64,000 bases of DNA from Chondrus crispus (lineage: Eukaryota > Rhodophyta > Florideophyceae > Gigartinales > Gigartinaceae). The position numbers and the translations under genes were made by a program. Of the stretch, positions 11,279-22,831 are shown piece after piece; positions within the stretch are counted from its first letter, which is position 1; each line of letters opens with the position of its first letter. The notes beneath the pieces are model-generated. The model saw only the letters and a list, made by a program, of their open reading frames with translations, was not told the DNA's origin and did not search any database. The stretch is taken from positions 40,847 to 104,846 of the forward strand of contig NW_005179213.1 in the NCBI RefSeq assembly GCF_000350225.1, given 5' to 3'.

Positions 11279-12097
11279 TTGCAAACACTGATCCACCCCA
11301 CCTCCACTCAGTCATGTGATTCCATTGGATTCACTACGACGGCACTGAAGAAAGCGAATGGCAGTCTGTTGGACACCCTTGAGCTGCCTCCTTCTGCTGC
11401 GATTGGACAAGATGGGAGGATCTACTTTGGTACTCTGGGTGGCACCGTCCAATTGTTGGAGTACGACGTGGATACTCTTAAGATGACATCACAATGCCAC
11501 TCTAAAGTATTGAAAGATTCTAAGTACACAAAAAACAGTATTCCTGCTGTCCGGGATATTCTCGCCATAACATTCGATCCGCGTGACAAGGAGATGAAAC
11601 CATACGCCTCGACAATTACGATATTCTGGAATGAGCGGGAACGTGTAGATCGGAGCATCAAGGACATATGTTCGAATGAAGCCGTTGGCCGTTTGAAGCC
11701 GGGCACTGATCCAACAGACTCAGACGTCTGCTTGGTGTACGACAAGCGAATCGTCAGTGGCATTCCTGTCTCGAATCATGACCACTCAGTGAACGGATTA
11801 GTGTTTAGCCAGGACGGCGATTTTCTGATTACCGTTGGTGGAAACACGAACATGGGGTTTCCGGGTTACAAGCTTGGCGGATACTGAGAATCGGAGTACT
11901 CTGCTGCCGTTTTCATAGCTCGACTGTCGAAGCCCAGCTTTGATGGGGAGATAAAATTTCGGTTCCCTACCGAACCGCGCAAGCCCAAGATGATTTCTGG
12001 AGATGTGGATTTGTACGCGACTGGGTTGCGGAATTCGTTCTCAATCACCATGACAGGGAAACTGCAAATTTACGCAACGGAAAATGGACCGGTTTGA
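11279..12097 (+). pseudogene. Glucose/sorbosone-dehydrogenase-like beta-propeller fragment
   Basis: One frame reads from about 11279 to TGA 12095-12097, with an in-frame TGA at 11885-11887. It has no ATG at its start, so the 5' end is missing. Motifs such as HDHSVNGLVFSQDGD, VGGNTNMGFPG and VDLYATGLRNSFS, then IYATENGPV, resemble the six-bladed propeller family that includes soluble glucose/sorbosone dehydrogenases and HHIP-like proteins, usually secreted or membrane-bound. In the family the last motif (DNGPN) lies mid-protein, so the 3' part is also missing. The in-frame TGA sits in GGY-stop-ESE, where a TGG-to-TGA change is the simplest explanation. It is a truncated, dead copy of a host-type gene. 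Family assignment is by recall of motifs and is moderately sure. Confidence 0.55.
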
Positions 12098-12100
12098 GGT

Positions 12101-12676
12101 TTTGGAGACCTCGCTGCCGGGCTCCCCGCCGCACACTTCGACGCCCTGCTCCCCCTCCTCCGCGTGTACGTGCGTGGCCGCCGCGGCCGCGCCGCCCGCG
12201 TCATCCACGGCGACCCCGTCCCCACCAACGTTCTCGCCCGCGTTCACGGCGGCATCGCCCTCATCGACATGCGCGGCGCACAGGAACATGCCCTCTCGCT
12301 CGCCGGAGACGCCGTGTACGACGTCGCAATAGTCGTGCAGAGCCTCTCCGGATACGACCACATCCTTGCCCCCGTCCCCGTCGACGCTTTTGTCGAGGCC
12401 AGGTGGAGGAGGGCGCAGGGCGTCGTCAGGGGGTATGTGGAAGATTCGTACGGCGTGGATTGGGGAGACGTCGTGCTGGTTTTGTGTAGCTAGTTCACGA
12501 GCTTGATCCCGTTGCATGAGGGCGCACGGAATAAGAGATTGTTCCCGAGCGTTGCGCGGAGACTGCTGGAGTGCGTGCTGTGTGGGAGGACGGGGAAGGA
12601 AGACGTTGTTAAGGAGGTTGCCGGAGTGCTGAGGGAGGGCGTTTGTCGAGTAGATAGTGGAGAGTCTTGCTGCTAA
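12101..12676 (+). pseudogene. APH/choline-kinase-like phosphotransferase fragment
   Basis: A GC-rich frame continues directly after the propeller fragment. It carries VIHGDPVPTNVL, the catalytic HGDxxxxN loop of aminoglycoside-phosphotransferase-fold kinases, then GGIALIDMRGAQ, the metal-binding ID-x-RG motif, then GDAVYDVAIVVQSLSGYD. This pattern is known from a family of sugar or polysaccharide-related kinases. An in-frame TAG at 12491-12493 interrupts the protein, and reading resumes as FTSLIPLHEG to a TAA at 12676. The N-lobe is absent. Its GC content is much higher than the DNA on either side, which suggests that it came from a different genomic setting, or that third positions have not yet drifted. 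Its abutment to an unrelated fragment indicates a rearrangement at about 12100. Confidence 0.55.
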
Positions 12677-13034
12677 AGTGGGTAGCCACCCGCATTCGTA
12701 AAAGTCCTTCTGCAATGAATGAAACAGAAAGCTTGCGGGCACTGGGGTAATTTGTTAGTGCCCGCGCATCTTGCATGTGTTCATGACATTTGGCTAGAAT
12801 GCGTAGGCAGAGGAACCGCTCACGAAGGCACGCTGCTTAGTTGGGAGACGTGATCGGGTCGGACATGCGTAGACGTATCCGAGCTGTCCTGTCTTCAAAC
12901 GTCCTTTTGCGCTTCTCAAATTTCGCCCGTTTTTGATTTTTTTTGGATGGATCAAGAGACACAGACTCCCTTTGGGAACCCCCGTCCTCTCAAACCGCAA
13001 CAGTCACGGCTCCCGTCTCCCACCCCCTCACGCC
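12677..13034. other. Spacer, nothing recognised
   Basis: Mixed-composition DNA between two GC-rich pseudogene fragments. A T8 tract lies at about 12936-12943. No gene or repeat is evident. Confidence 0.4.
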
Positions 13035-13896
13035 ATGCCAGAACAGGCAGCTGTCCCCGACCAAGAAGCCTCGCCGCCCGATGCAGCGGAGCAGGGCAAC
13101 GTTGAGCAATCGACTGCGACCGAAAGCCTCGTTGCATAAGAACCACCGCATGTCCACGCGGATACGTCCGAGGAACCCGCGATCACTCCCATCACAGCGG
13201 CATCCTTCCACCCGCCCGAAGTCGTCTCCAACGTAAAGGGCGTGTCTGTGGACGTCTCGCTCGACCGTGGCGCCCCCCTCGACGTCGACGTCGTCTCCGA
13301 CCCGGATCACATGCACGCATCCCAGCCGCTCTCGGGGCCACATCGCGTTCCGGACGTTGATCGCCACCCCGACGTGATCCCGCAAGGAGGACCCCATCGA
13401 TGTCGACGGGACGGAGGATAGCTTCGATGAGGCCGACGAAGATGACGTGGCCGACGTTGTCGATGAAGACGTCGATGAGGACGACGCGAACAGCGCGAGT
13501 GAACGTGAGGATGGGAAGAGGGGAGATACAATTGATTTGACGGAAAGTGTCGAAGGAACCCCACCGACGATGAGAGGCGACATGGGGGACGTGGAGGAGC
13601 ACTCCGAGGTGGAAGAGGAGGTGCACGAGGAGAACAGTGAGCACGAGGATGCCGAAGAGCATGAGGACGGCTTGCACACCCTGTCAGATGGGGGCCATGG
13701 CGAGGATGACGCCGCTAGCTCGTATGCGGACGCCGCGGATGTGGCTGAGGGGGAGGTTGATATTGACAAGCATGAGGCAGACAAAGCTAGCGGCGAGGGC
13801 GGAGACGCTGTAGAAGCCACCGCCCACCCCGGGGACAAGGGAGCCAGAGTTGGTTCCAAGGGAGACGTTGGACAGTTGTTTTGTTGCCATTTTTAA
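13035..13896 (+). pseudogene. Acidic disordered protein, broken
   Basis: ATG 13035 starts a frame that meets TAA at 13137-13139, continues in frame to about 13385, and then shifts by one base into a second frame that ends at TAA 13896. Both halves are rich in Asp, Glu, Ala and Val with little else (for example DVVDEDVDEDDAN and HSEVEEEVHEENSEHEDAEE). No domain is recognised. Such tails are common in nuclear or chromatin proteins. The high GC resembles the kinase fragment at 12.1 kb, so they may share an origin. Coding status is supported by the consistent amino-acid bias on both sides of the shift. On the opposite strand the same DNA gives a Ser-rich ORF, which I regard as a shadow. Confidence 0.4.
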
Positions 13897-15592
13897 AGAA
13901 TAACCAATTTTTGCCGTTTCTAAATATCCCACACTGTCCAATTGCGGAACGCTTTCGTCACTCCTCGGGAGGCCATGAACATGATCATTCCTGATCCGCA
14001 ACACGCTTTACGGTACATTACAAAAATCAAATCAACAGTCGTGATTCCAAAAGTCGAAAAACTTTATCGGTATGCAGTGTACAGCCGTCCCCTGCGCATG
14101 CAAACGTAACTAATCGCCACTCTTCTTTCCTGAACCCAGCGCAACCCACCTCCGTCTTTTTCAACCGTCTTGCGTCCCTTATTTTCAACCTGACACGACA
14201 GGAACGTCTCCAACGTTCATCTCCAACTCCTCATCATCGATGATATGACGTGAGAATAGGGAGGCTTAAGACTCCTCGACTCAAGATCCTCTTGTTGATC
14301 CGGCGACTAGAGCCCTCACCCTACGCCGCATGACATTTCAGGGCTCCATGTTTCTTACAATAGCGTATGAACGTTTGCTGTACTCACGAACATCGTCTCC
14401 ACTTACTCGTGTGTCATCGATCTTCTCTGGAATTTTTTTCAAACAGTGATGATCAAGACCCTTCAATTCTCCCAGTTGCCGGCTTCCTTTTAGCCATATT
14501 GGCTGCTTCTACCCAAGTTCTTCACAATCAGCACTAGAGGCCAATCAAATGCGATCCAGAAGGTAGCTTCTAACATTCAGCTCTCACATCCTCTTCACGC
14601 AAGAGTTTTCATGGTATCTTCTTTGCATCTATTCTTTACATAGGTGTTTTCCTAATACTCTACCAGTTCATTTCATGGTATACCCGACATCTACTATTTT
14701 TTAATCTGGAGGACTTAGGTCGCGTTTCTCATGCGGTACAGTACTTTCAAAGCTCTGACCTTCCAAGCGACGTCGCCGTCTTTCCGCCAGCTCTATCCGC
14801 CACCACCAAAAGCTTACCAATATGAGTCGCTCTGTTTTTTCTTCATGAGTCAAGGCCTGGTTCACGGTATAATCGCCAGCGTATTTAAACTTTCCGTTAA
14901 ACGTAAGTACTTTTCAGGAGCCCCAGTATTCGTTTTGTGTCCACCGAAAGCCGAAGTAGGGAACTATCTACAATGGAGCCCTTTCGCTTCAATTTGTACA
15001 GGATCCCACTTTCGGTCTTCGTCTCAGAACGGCATTGAAGAACGAAGATTCAAGATCATCACGGATGCGATTACTCTCTTGCTATGTTACAATATTCGCG
15101 TACATTTGCATTTCATCACGGGGTACCTCGGGGGCTACATGCGATGGACTATTGCTTCTGTCCTATTATTCAGTTCTCAGAATTGTTACATAGAGTCCTG
15201 TGTCACGGCGATAACGGTATTCGATAACAACGCAGGTATGTTTTCGGGAAATAACACGGTCATATTGATCTCGAATAACTGATGCCACACTCACTTCAAT
15301 TGTTCCTAGTCTACTTTTACTTTTCTCACATGTGTGGAGAATAGTCGGGATGGAGCTAGTAAGTACAGCACGCAGAAATCCAGACGTATCAATCTTGGGG
15401 TCTCGTCATAAACATTCCCAGACTCACTTAACCTTGTGTTATGACGCACAGAAGAGAAAACCGTGTACGTTTTCTGCTCTTTCCTCATGGAATATTTGTG
15501 TATCGCTTACGTGTGCGTCATTTTATTTTGTCTGAGGAGTTCACAAGGCCAATATTCTGCTCCGTATTTCTCGCCATAGAGCAGTGGTCGCT
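13897..15592. other. No secure gene; one weak 183-codon ORF
   Basis: A plus-strand ORF at 14731-15282 has ATG and 183 codons but no recognisable motif and an odd amino-acid make-up, so it may be chance. It contains GTAAGTACTTTTCAG (14903-14917), another 15-nt GT..AG stretch that keeps the frame. The rest is pyrimidine-rich DNA without visible repeats. Confidence 0.35.
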
Positions 15593-16357
15593 TTAAGCAC
15601 ATGAAGCTGCACGACCGCGACCACGCTCGGAAACAGCCCTCATGCTTCCCCGTCCACGGCCTGTTCCAACAGCCCTTTTGCTAACCCGTTCATGGCCTCT
15701 TCCACGGCCCCTTCCAGGCCCACGAATACAATCGCTATCACGGATACCGGTATGCCCAGCTGCGGAAACACCGCTCATTCTCATCCGCTTCAGGGCTGGT
15801 TCAGGTGCATCATCTCCGATATCTGAGGTCTCGACCGCTGGCTTTTCATGAGCTGATGAAATTATTTCATCACTGGGCATGTGTCTTTCTCCAGAATCTG
15901 CAGCTGCACTTGTTAAATTCATGTGAGCACGCACAGAATCGGCCATCTGGATGCTCGCATTTGCACCCAGTGGCTTCTTGGACTTCATGCGCTGCTCAGC
16001 GAGACTTCGTATAGCCCATTTGTTTGCGGTTTGCTTGAATACTACGAAATCTGGGGACATTGATTCTGTCTTGATAACATATTCACATTGTACCTTATGC
16101 GTCGTTCTAGCCGCAGTCGCCCAGGTGAGACTTCCATAAACATCCCCAATCTTGTGCAGCAAAATTAGGTCCAGTGCGTCCTTCCCATCAGAATTCAACT
16201 TTTTATCCGGAACGCCCTCTAGGAACTGGATGTACTTCTCGTGGCCGTCTCGTATCTTCGAATTGCGCGCTTTGATCTCTTCGCGAAGGGTGAACGCCAC
16301 GTTTTGGTTTCGCGTGTACGACGCAGCTCGGCTCGGGCTTGGAATTGGCGGAAGACA
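15593..16357 (-). CDS. Unknown protein with RG-rich C-terminus
   Basis: An open frame of about 236 codons ends at 15593. No ATG lies in this frame at the upstream end. ATG 16358 (MSSANSKPEPS) in another frame could be a first exon, so an intron near 16.3 kb is likely. The N-terminal ~120 residues are mixed and possibly folded (LREEIKARNSKIRDGHEKYIQ looks helical, followed by GKDALDLILLHKIGDVYGSL). The C-terminal ~80 residues contain repeated RGRGRG and a KRMR patch, typical of RNA-binding or gag-like nucleic-acid-binding tails. I do not recognise the family. It could be a gag or cargo gene of an element. The frame has no stops, so it may be intact. Confidence 0.4.
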   Translation of the reverse strand, partial: CLPPIPSPSRAASYTRNQNVAFTLREEIKARNSKIRDGHEKYIQFLEGVPDKKLNSDGKDALDLILLHKIGDVYGSLTWATAARTTHKVQCEYVIKTESMSPDFVVFKQTANKWAIRSLAEQRMKSKKPLGANASIQMADSVRAHMNLTSAAADSGERHMPSDEIISSAHEKPAVETSDIGDDAPEPALKRMRMSGVSAAGHTGIRDSDCIRGPGRGRGRGHERVSKRAVGTGRGRGSMRAVSERGRGRAASCA

Positions 16358-17083
16358 TGAAGAGGGCTCTAAATGGTCCAGTCTCCGGTTGATCTTATGA
16401 CTTCTTCCTTCAATTCAAATAAGATCTCATCTTATGCCTTTTCGATATAGCGCCCGAGGGGAGTGGACGTTGGCATACTGCCGCAGAGTACAAAGATTAA
16501 GAGCAGTGCGCCGACGCGGGATGAGGGTTGAGGAACGTTGAGTTGCAACAAGGGAGTGTTTTGGAGTGGTTTTTTGCCCGTCCCGCGCTTCATACGACAG
16601 ATTATTTATCCCTTTCGCTTGGAACATCAATTGAATTTAGGCTTCGGATTTTGCTTCGTGTGGAAGACAGCACCGGAATTTTCGTTCGAGGTTGTGTGTT
16701 TAGATCCTATTTCTCGTCGATTCTGGTTTTTGGGATGGAAGTTGAAGGTACAGCTTTCGTTGCAATGTCGCGCGAATTCCTGGCTCGTTGAAGTGTTCTA
16801 CACAATTCGAAAGCAAGGTTTTTCCTCGTCCAGAGAGCCAAAGCAGTGAGACATAGACGCCATATCAGTCTCAGGACAGAAACCTATGGTGCGTGGGCCC
16901 CCTGTCGAACGTTGCGCCTATCTTTGAGGATCTTCCTAACACTGCTACTTCACCAGTTCGCCAGGGTGTAAATTTTTGTGAGACAGAGGTGTGCACCAAA
17001 AACCGTGGTGAAGTAATCATGTGGGCTGAGACAGCATTTTAATTCCCGGTTAGAAGGTTGGGTTCTTTGAGAACGAAACCAAC
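16358..17083. other. Spacer upstream of transposase remnant
   Basis: No gene is evident. Short ORFs around 16538-16849 lack motifs. The left end of the element at 17-20 kb should lie here, but I found no terminal inverted repeat. Confidence 0.35.
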
Positions 17084-20000
17084 ATGCCAACTAAATATGT
17101 GTGTTTGCCCACATATGGATGCCCCTGTTATCCGCGTGGCAGGGCTGTCTCACGCACGACTATGTTGAATCATAGAAGAAATGCGAATAAATCTCTGTCC
17201 GCTAAAGGTCTGGAGGGAGATCTCGCATGGGGTCCTTTGGAAGCAAATGCAATGGCTGTGCGTGTTCAATACGAAATTGAGATGGATAAGGGTATGCACC
17301 CATGCAGTTCTGACATACGTGCAGAGAGAAACGATCCTGACTCCCCCAAAATTTCCGATGCAATACAGGTGAGCAGTACAGACGCGGCTTGTGCAACCTC
17401 CAATATCTTGGAACTGTCCCCTCTATCGTCTGTGCATAAATCATCCCCCACACCACATGGATGTTGAACACGAATTCATGATGCCTAAAGGCGAAATATG
17501 GCACGGTTATGAAGAATTTGGAGAAGTCTTCGATAGTGGGTCAGATGAAGAGAATGGAGGAATTATGGTTGAAAATCTAGAAGACACAGGGCCATTTGGA
17601 ACGTTTGATGTCCCGTCTCTTCTTGATTCCGAAGAGGGGGAGCCTGCGATCGAATTTCGTGATGGCTACTCCTCGGATGAATCAGAAAATACATGGCTCT
17701 AGACAACTTCGATGGTTCACGGTACACGTCGTCCGCTTTTGACATGTGAGCTTTCGAAAATCGAGGGGTGGTAGACTTGGCAATAAAGCATGGCATGACA
17801 GAGAGTGCCATGAGAGACTTGATAATAATAATGAAAGCACCTTACAAGTGCTGGAAGACTATTACGGCCAACTTGCGAGAGGACTTGGGAATCAATGGCT
17901 GTATCCGGGACTATCCTATATGCCCAGGTCATATGTGCTTTTACGATGACAGCGTCATGACTTGTTGTATATGTCACTCCGCACGTACATTGACAGAAGG
18001 TCGGGACACCATACGAATGTCTTGGATGAGACTGGCGCCAAGACTCCAGCATTGTTTTGAGAACAAAGCAAAGTGTGAGCAGTTATGCGAATACATGCCA
18101 TCCACAGTATTTGCATGCGGGAATTGCGTTCGAGATTTTTTTGATGCAGCAGCGTATCGCCGGATTTCTGAGCTTTATGGGGGGGGGAGGCTGTTGAGGG
18201 CGACATATTTTTGGCTGTATGGACAGATGGGTTCCAAGCTTTTCGAAACAAGTCGTACGATGTCTGGCCGATCGCCGCCATTGTCTGTAACCTGCCTCCG
18301 CACATACGATTCGATGTGAAAAATGTCGTTCCGTCTGCGTTTATACCGGGCCCATCTGAGCCTACCAACTTGCAGTCGTTCATCGAACCGCTTGTACAAG
18401 AGCTGGAAGAGATAAATGCAGACGGGGACAGGATTTTGCGTTCTATGATGGCGTCACCGGCCGCATACGCGTGCACCTCGTATGGTTTTCAGGGGATCTT
18501 CCTGCTATCAAGAAGGTTGCTGGGATTAAAGAGCATAACGGAAAGCGACCGTGTCGCGTCTGTCATATCGAGGGGGTTTACTGCGAGGAGCGCAGGCATA
18601 CCTACTATCCAGCAAAGTTGCGCTCCGAAGCGGGTGGCCCGATAAATATCAGGTCTCTCCAGGTACGGACGGTTCAAGAAACTAGAGACACGTTCGCTGA
18701 GCTCTCGAGAATATCTGGGCAACGAAGAGCAGATCTTCAGACTGCCGCTGGCATAGTCGAAGACTCAGTGTTGTTCAGACTACCAAATATTGTGCCCTAC
18801 ATGTCCTTTCCCATTTACATCATGCACTTGTTTCACAATATTGGGAAGGATATGCTTCGGCTATGGTGCTCGGGAGGAAACGATTCGTTTTGTCTTGGAA
18901 GGAATGCTATGAAGGAAATTGACCAAGAGCTTCAGCGCTTTGGTGACGGAGTCCCCAGCCAGCTCTATTGCCGATCGAGGGCTTTGAGCAAGCACGGGGA
19001 TTGGAAATCTGCAGAAATTAAAAACTTCACTTTGTCCTACAGCCTCATTGCTCTACATGGGTACCTTCCAGATTCATATATATCGGGATGGGCTCTTTTT
19101 GTGGAGCTTGTCGATCTTTGCTGGAGGCTAGTACTCACTGAGTATGACATTACAGAAGTTGGAAGGCTGTCAAGAGCGTTCTACGAACACTACGAGAGGG
19201 AATATTTCAGGTATCAGCGGGACCGTATGGGGTTGTGTAAGTATGTTTTCCATTTGCTTCTGCACCTTGAGGTGGACATTCGCGAGAATGGTCCACTTGT
19301 CGGGTACTCTTAGTACTGGATGGAACGTTACATAGGATGGATTTTGGGAAGACTCAACGCCAGAAGATTGGCAACCCCGTCCTTGTTCAAAAATGCTGTC
19401 GTCAATGAGGCGGTCAAGGCAAAGTTTAAGATGCCTTTCAATGAACAAGTGGGGGAGTTTCACAATTTACAAGGCAGAGGGGGTTTTCGCTTTATGGGCG
19501 CTGCGCACAATCATAGACTCGATGCCAGTAATGGAAGCGACCAGCGTCTTTTTACAATGCTTCAGGGGTATCTCACTCGTAAGTATGAAGGCATAACGAA
19601 TGCGGAGGCTGAAGGCATACTGGGAACGATGAAGTATTGCCATTTCCGCGCAAGGGTGCAGTTTATCTGCAGATCTACTGTGCAGACGCCCACTGCATTT
19701 TATGACATTCGTCATTGGAGTCGCACTAATCACCAAGTACGAGCGAGTTGTTATTTGGCCTGTGAAATGGATGGTGAACTTGAAGGGGACCTAGATATCT
19801 ACTACGGTAGACTTCTAAAGCTAGTATCGTTTGAGGTGGATGTGGACTCGGCCTTGGCCCGGAGATGGAGCCATTGGCAGGACACTTATGAGGTCGGTGT
19901 TTTTGACTGAGTGGCGGGGATGGAGATTGGGGCACAACGACAGATCTTTAAAAACTGTGAGGGGATGAAAGCATTTTCGGCAAGCTCTGTGGAGGACTTG

Positions 20001-20213
20001 ACCATCATACGGCGCCTTATCAGCGTCATAGATCACACCGTGCCAAGTGCCGCAGTGAGGGATTTTCCGCTTGGAAGCCGGTCAGCAGTACGGCGTGGGA
20101 TGAGACGCTGCTACCTCGCGCATAATAATTCGCGCGTGGATGCGTTGTTGGATTCGGCAATTTCATCCGGAGACGGTAAGAACAGGGTCTTGCGCGGCAA
20201 CAGGTGCCGGTGA
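17084..20213 (+). pseudogene. Tnp2/Plavaka-like DDE transposase, decayed
   Basis: The gene is spread over several frames. The start (ATG 17084) has a Cys/His pattern (CLPTYGCPC ... TTMLNHRR) like the zinc finger that opens many such proteins. An acidic linker follows at 17461-17702. The core has CPGHMCFYDDSVMTCCIC, then TDGFQAFRNKSYDVWPI with NLPPHIRFDVKN (first acidic residue), then GDLPAIKKVAGIKEHNG and CRVC (second acidic residue plus Cys pair), and MERYIG near the end. The reading frame changes near 18190, at a run of nine G, and near 18440. In-frame stops are TAG at 19311-19313 (before YWMERY) and TGA at 19908-19910. Reading resumes afterwards to 20213. It is a dead cut-and-paste transposase. 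Similar proteins are abundant in basidiomycetes and several algae, so this does not fix the host. Confidence 0.75.
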
Positions 20214-20814
20214 TGTTTAGAATGTAACTGGGAAAGAGTCATAGGGACACTGGTCACAGAGCCAATTTACCTATTGAGGGCTTGAAGTGGGGAGACGTGG
20301 TGCGCTGGCATTTCATTGTGGTTTTTCGTTTGCAGGCTGGAGCGTATCTAGGAAGAGAAAAAGATCACATACAGGCTAAATCTTCTTGCGGATCTCAAGA
20401 GGCTGAAGTGTATGGATAGAACTGTGAGCATGGCGAACTGCAAAAGAACGGACACACGTAAATGAAGCCCGATTCAATAGCTACGGTGGTACGATTCTGA
20501 GTAAAGCCAAAAGAAAAGACGAGTGTAATGTGCGCGTCGACGAAGTATTCGGGAGTGTGTCGTAAGGCCCATAACGACATGAAATCCCCGGCTTGTATGT
20601 ACTCTAATGAGTTTGTGTTTCTATGTCTGTAAGGAGTGTCAAATATGAGGTCGCTTTCATCTACGGGGGAGGGCCATGCGATCACCCAAGAAACAATGCA
20701 TGATCCCATTGCGGTCACAATTGCAAAACGTCACGCCTGCTGCCGGTGTAGCGCGACACTTGTCACAGCAGTAAATAACCATCACATGAAGATCAAATTA
20801 CACTCCAAAATGTT
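20214..20814. other. Spacer, nothing recognised
   Basis: The DNA between two pseudogenes shows no coding or repeat structure. It may contain the right end of the transposon, but no partner repeat was found. Confidence 0.35.
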
Positions 20815-22401
20815 TTATTTTTTCTTGTAGGGACGTCTGACCCACAAATCGCGGGCTACCAGTCTCTTTGACATTGCATGTGCCCCTTTCACAGGCGCGT
20901 TGCTGCTCGCTCCCGTAGTTGCTAAAGCGATTTGCGCCGCGTCCTGTCGTTGGTGCACCAATGCTGCCTTATTAACTTGTACTCCCGGCGCAATACCGCT
21001 CTCCCCGTCCACAACGTCTCGCAGAGGCGGTGCGTGAGCAAAGATAATCTGCCCGTTCACATAATCTTTTAGCATTACACGCGTCGATCGCCTCTGATCG
21101 GGCTTGTTATGGTCGCTCATGAACCTGTGCGCTCGTGCTTGAGTAGAGGGTTTACGCAAAAAAATGATTTCGTTAGTGTCGCAACAGGGCATCCGTGTCG
21201 GTGTAAACCCCGGGGTTTAGGTTTCCGGTATTGGTTGACGGCAGTTAACCAATACCGGAAACCTAATACCATATACGCCTTCAAAGATGGATGCTGGGAT
21301 TCGGGCTGCAATATGTAATACAGAAAACAGGTATTCGCCACGCATCTGATCAATAAAAAGCACGCCGCACAGATCAGCTCTGACTTTGAAGACGAGAAAT
21401 TGGGAAACACAAGCCCAGGACAATCGCATTATAGCACTTTCTTCGTCAAGACAAAGTGTTTAGAAATGTTTTGTTTGACCCAGAGTAGAGGAAACTGCCA
21501 CTCGCTTGGCCTGATTTGAACTAGCGTCGGCGCTTTCCGTTTGTTCGGTACTAGCGGATGATTGCATGTCACCATCGTGCTCTGCATAGCCCTGTGAATC
21601 CTCTTTCGCTTCGCTGCTGGCGATAAATTCAACAAGAACGTTGATCGTGGAGGCTTTTCCAACGTTTGGGTAGCCACACATCCTCACGACGAGCCTTTGA
21701 TTCGGTTGTGTGATTGGGGCCTTGTGCTCAAAAATCTGCAACTTTTCAATGAGGTCGTGAACACCAACGACTCGAGAATCGCTTACAGGTTCATTTACGC
21801 TAGCTTTGAATGCGAAAAAGAAGAAAACATTCATGCCCTGAGCCTTGAAGTAGGCTTCCCAGCGATCGATCAGTTGGTTTGAGAAAAGATCAGACTTGTT
21901 AAGGACGAGCAGATGTGAACGGCCCATCTCGGTAGTTACATACCGGCACATATCCTCGCAGTAATACAAAAGCGGGTTTCTCGCATCCACAATCTGTACA
22001 ACCACGTCTGAGCACTCGACAACACGCCAAACCTGTCTCCAAACTTCAATGATCTTTTCAAATAGAGTCATCACGGGGCCAGAGACAAATGAAGAGAGCC
22101 TGTTTTCTTCCTCAAGCGTGGCGATTTTTCTCCTCCACCTCAAAAACATGTCCATTTCTTTTGCCAACTGATCTGACGTCGTAGTTGAGTCTTAAGGAGG
22201 CCTAAGCCGTATTCTTAATACTTTTTTGTTGAGGAGATTCCGTTTCTGCGCATTGTGACTCGCCGATGCCATGCTTTGGTGAACCGGAGTCATCACAACA
22301 GTCTGAGGTGCAAGGGGTTGTGAATATCGATCTGCAATAAAATCTTCATTGGCCATGGTCGCGTTGAGCATGAACTCTTCCAATTCCGTGGCATCGAGCA
22401 C
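20815..22401 (-). pseudogene. LSG1: LSG1-like circularly permuted GTPase, pseudogene
   Basis: LSG1 is a cytoplasmic GTPase that releases the export adaptor NMD3 from pre-60S ribosomes. The remnant follows the family order: LDATELEEFMLNA (N-terminal helix), WRRKIATLEEE, WRQVWRVVECSDVVVQIVDARNPLL, LNKSDL (G4), GYPNVGKASTIN (G1, family GKSST), KHF-stop-TL (TAA where Gln is expected), CDCPGLVFPNFSSSK (G3, DxPG) and KDYVNGQIIFAHAPP near the C-terminus. G1 lies after G4, which shows the circular permutation. Breaks: the 5' end is missing, frames shift near 22.19, 21.43 and 21.37 kb, the TAA lies at about 21463, and a double-hairpin insertion sits at 21205-21266. A functional copy must exist elsewhere in the genome. 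Whether this copy arose by retrotransposition or segmental duplication is unknown. Confidence 0.85.
21205..21266. repeat. Double-hairpin insertion in LSG1 copy
   Basis: A perfect 20-base inverted repeat (21217-21236 and 21247-21266, loop of 10) shares two bases with a flush 7+7 palindrome AAACCCC/GGGGTTT at 21205-21218. LSG1-like reading ends at one side (VYGIRFP) and resumes on the other, so about 40 bases are extra. Confidence 0.75.
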
Positions 22402-22831
22402 AGTAGAGCAGACGAGTCAGCAGGAAGACCGGGGGCGGCCGTGAGATGGACGATCTTGGCATTGAGGAGCGGCCGGAGCGGGGGTCACGAGAGGAGGAGG
22501 AGTTTGATCGGCAGCGTTACGGCGAGGAGGTGCGGGAGCGGGAGGTCTGGGAGGGCGGCGGTGGCGGCGAACGCGACGGGAGGGGAGGACGGCGGGGAAA
22601 AGGCGCCCAGCAGAAGCAGAAGGGTGGCAAGAAGTGTCGGAGCGACGGCGAGGAAGCGCCAGTCGGGTGCCGCCGAGTAGCAAACTGTTCAGAAACAACT
22701 TCAGAAATGTTGCACTATCGCACTGGAAGGAACGGGACGCATTAGTCCACGGGTCTTAACAACTTTCACCATCCTTTCTCTCTTCCATGACACAGAGGAA
22801 GAACGATATTCCACTCCATTATCTTGTTCTT
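22402..22831. other. GC-rich spacer with low-complexity ORF
   Basis: Bases 22440-22690 are very G-rich on the plus strand. ATG 22446 gives 99 codons of Glu/Arg/Gly-rich low-complexity sequence. I take it as composition-driven rather than a gene. It abuts the truncated 5' end of the LSG1 copy. Confidence 0.35.

Noticed and set aside
12041-12742. 233-codon minus-strand ORF
   Set aside because: It lies antisense to the kinase-like fragment, whose catalytic motifs (HGDxxxxN, IDMRG) are on the plus strand.
12990-13859. 289-codon Ser-rich minus-strand ORF
   Set aside because: It is the antisense shadow of the acidic Asp/Glu-rich plus-strand reading and is almost pure Ser/Pro.
14731-15282. Membrane protein in the 183-codon ORF
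   Set aside because: There are hydrophobic runs, but no family motif, no conserved composition and no supporting context. It is kept only as a weak ORF.
22446-22745. Small Glu/Arg/Gly-rich protein
   Set aside because: The ORF follows a G-rich low-complexity tract and is open in several frames on both strands.
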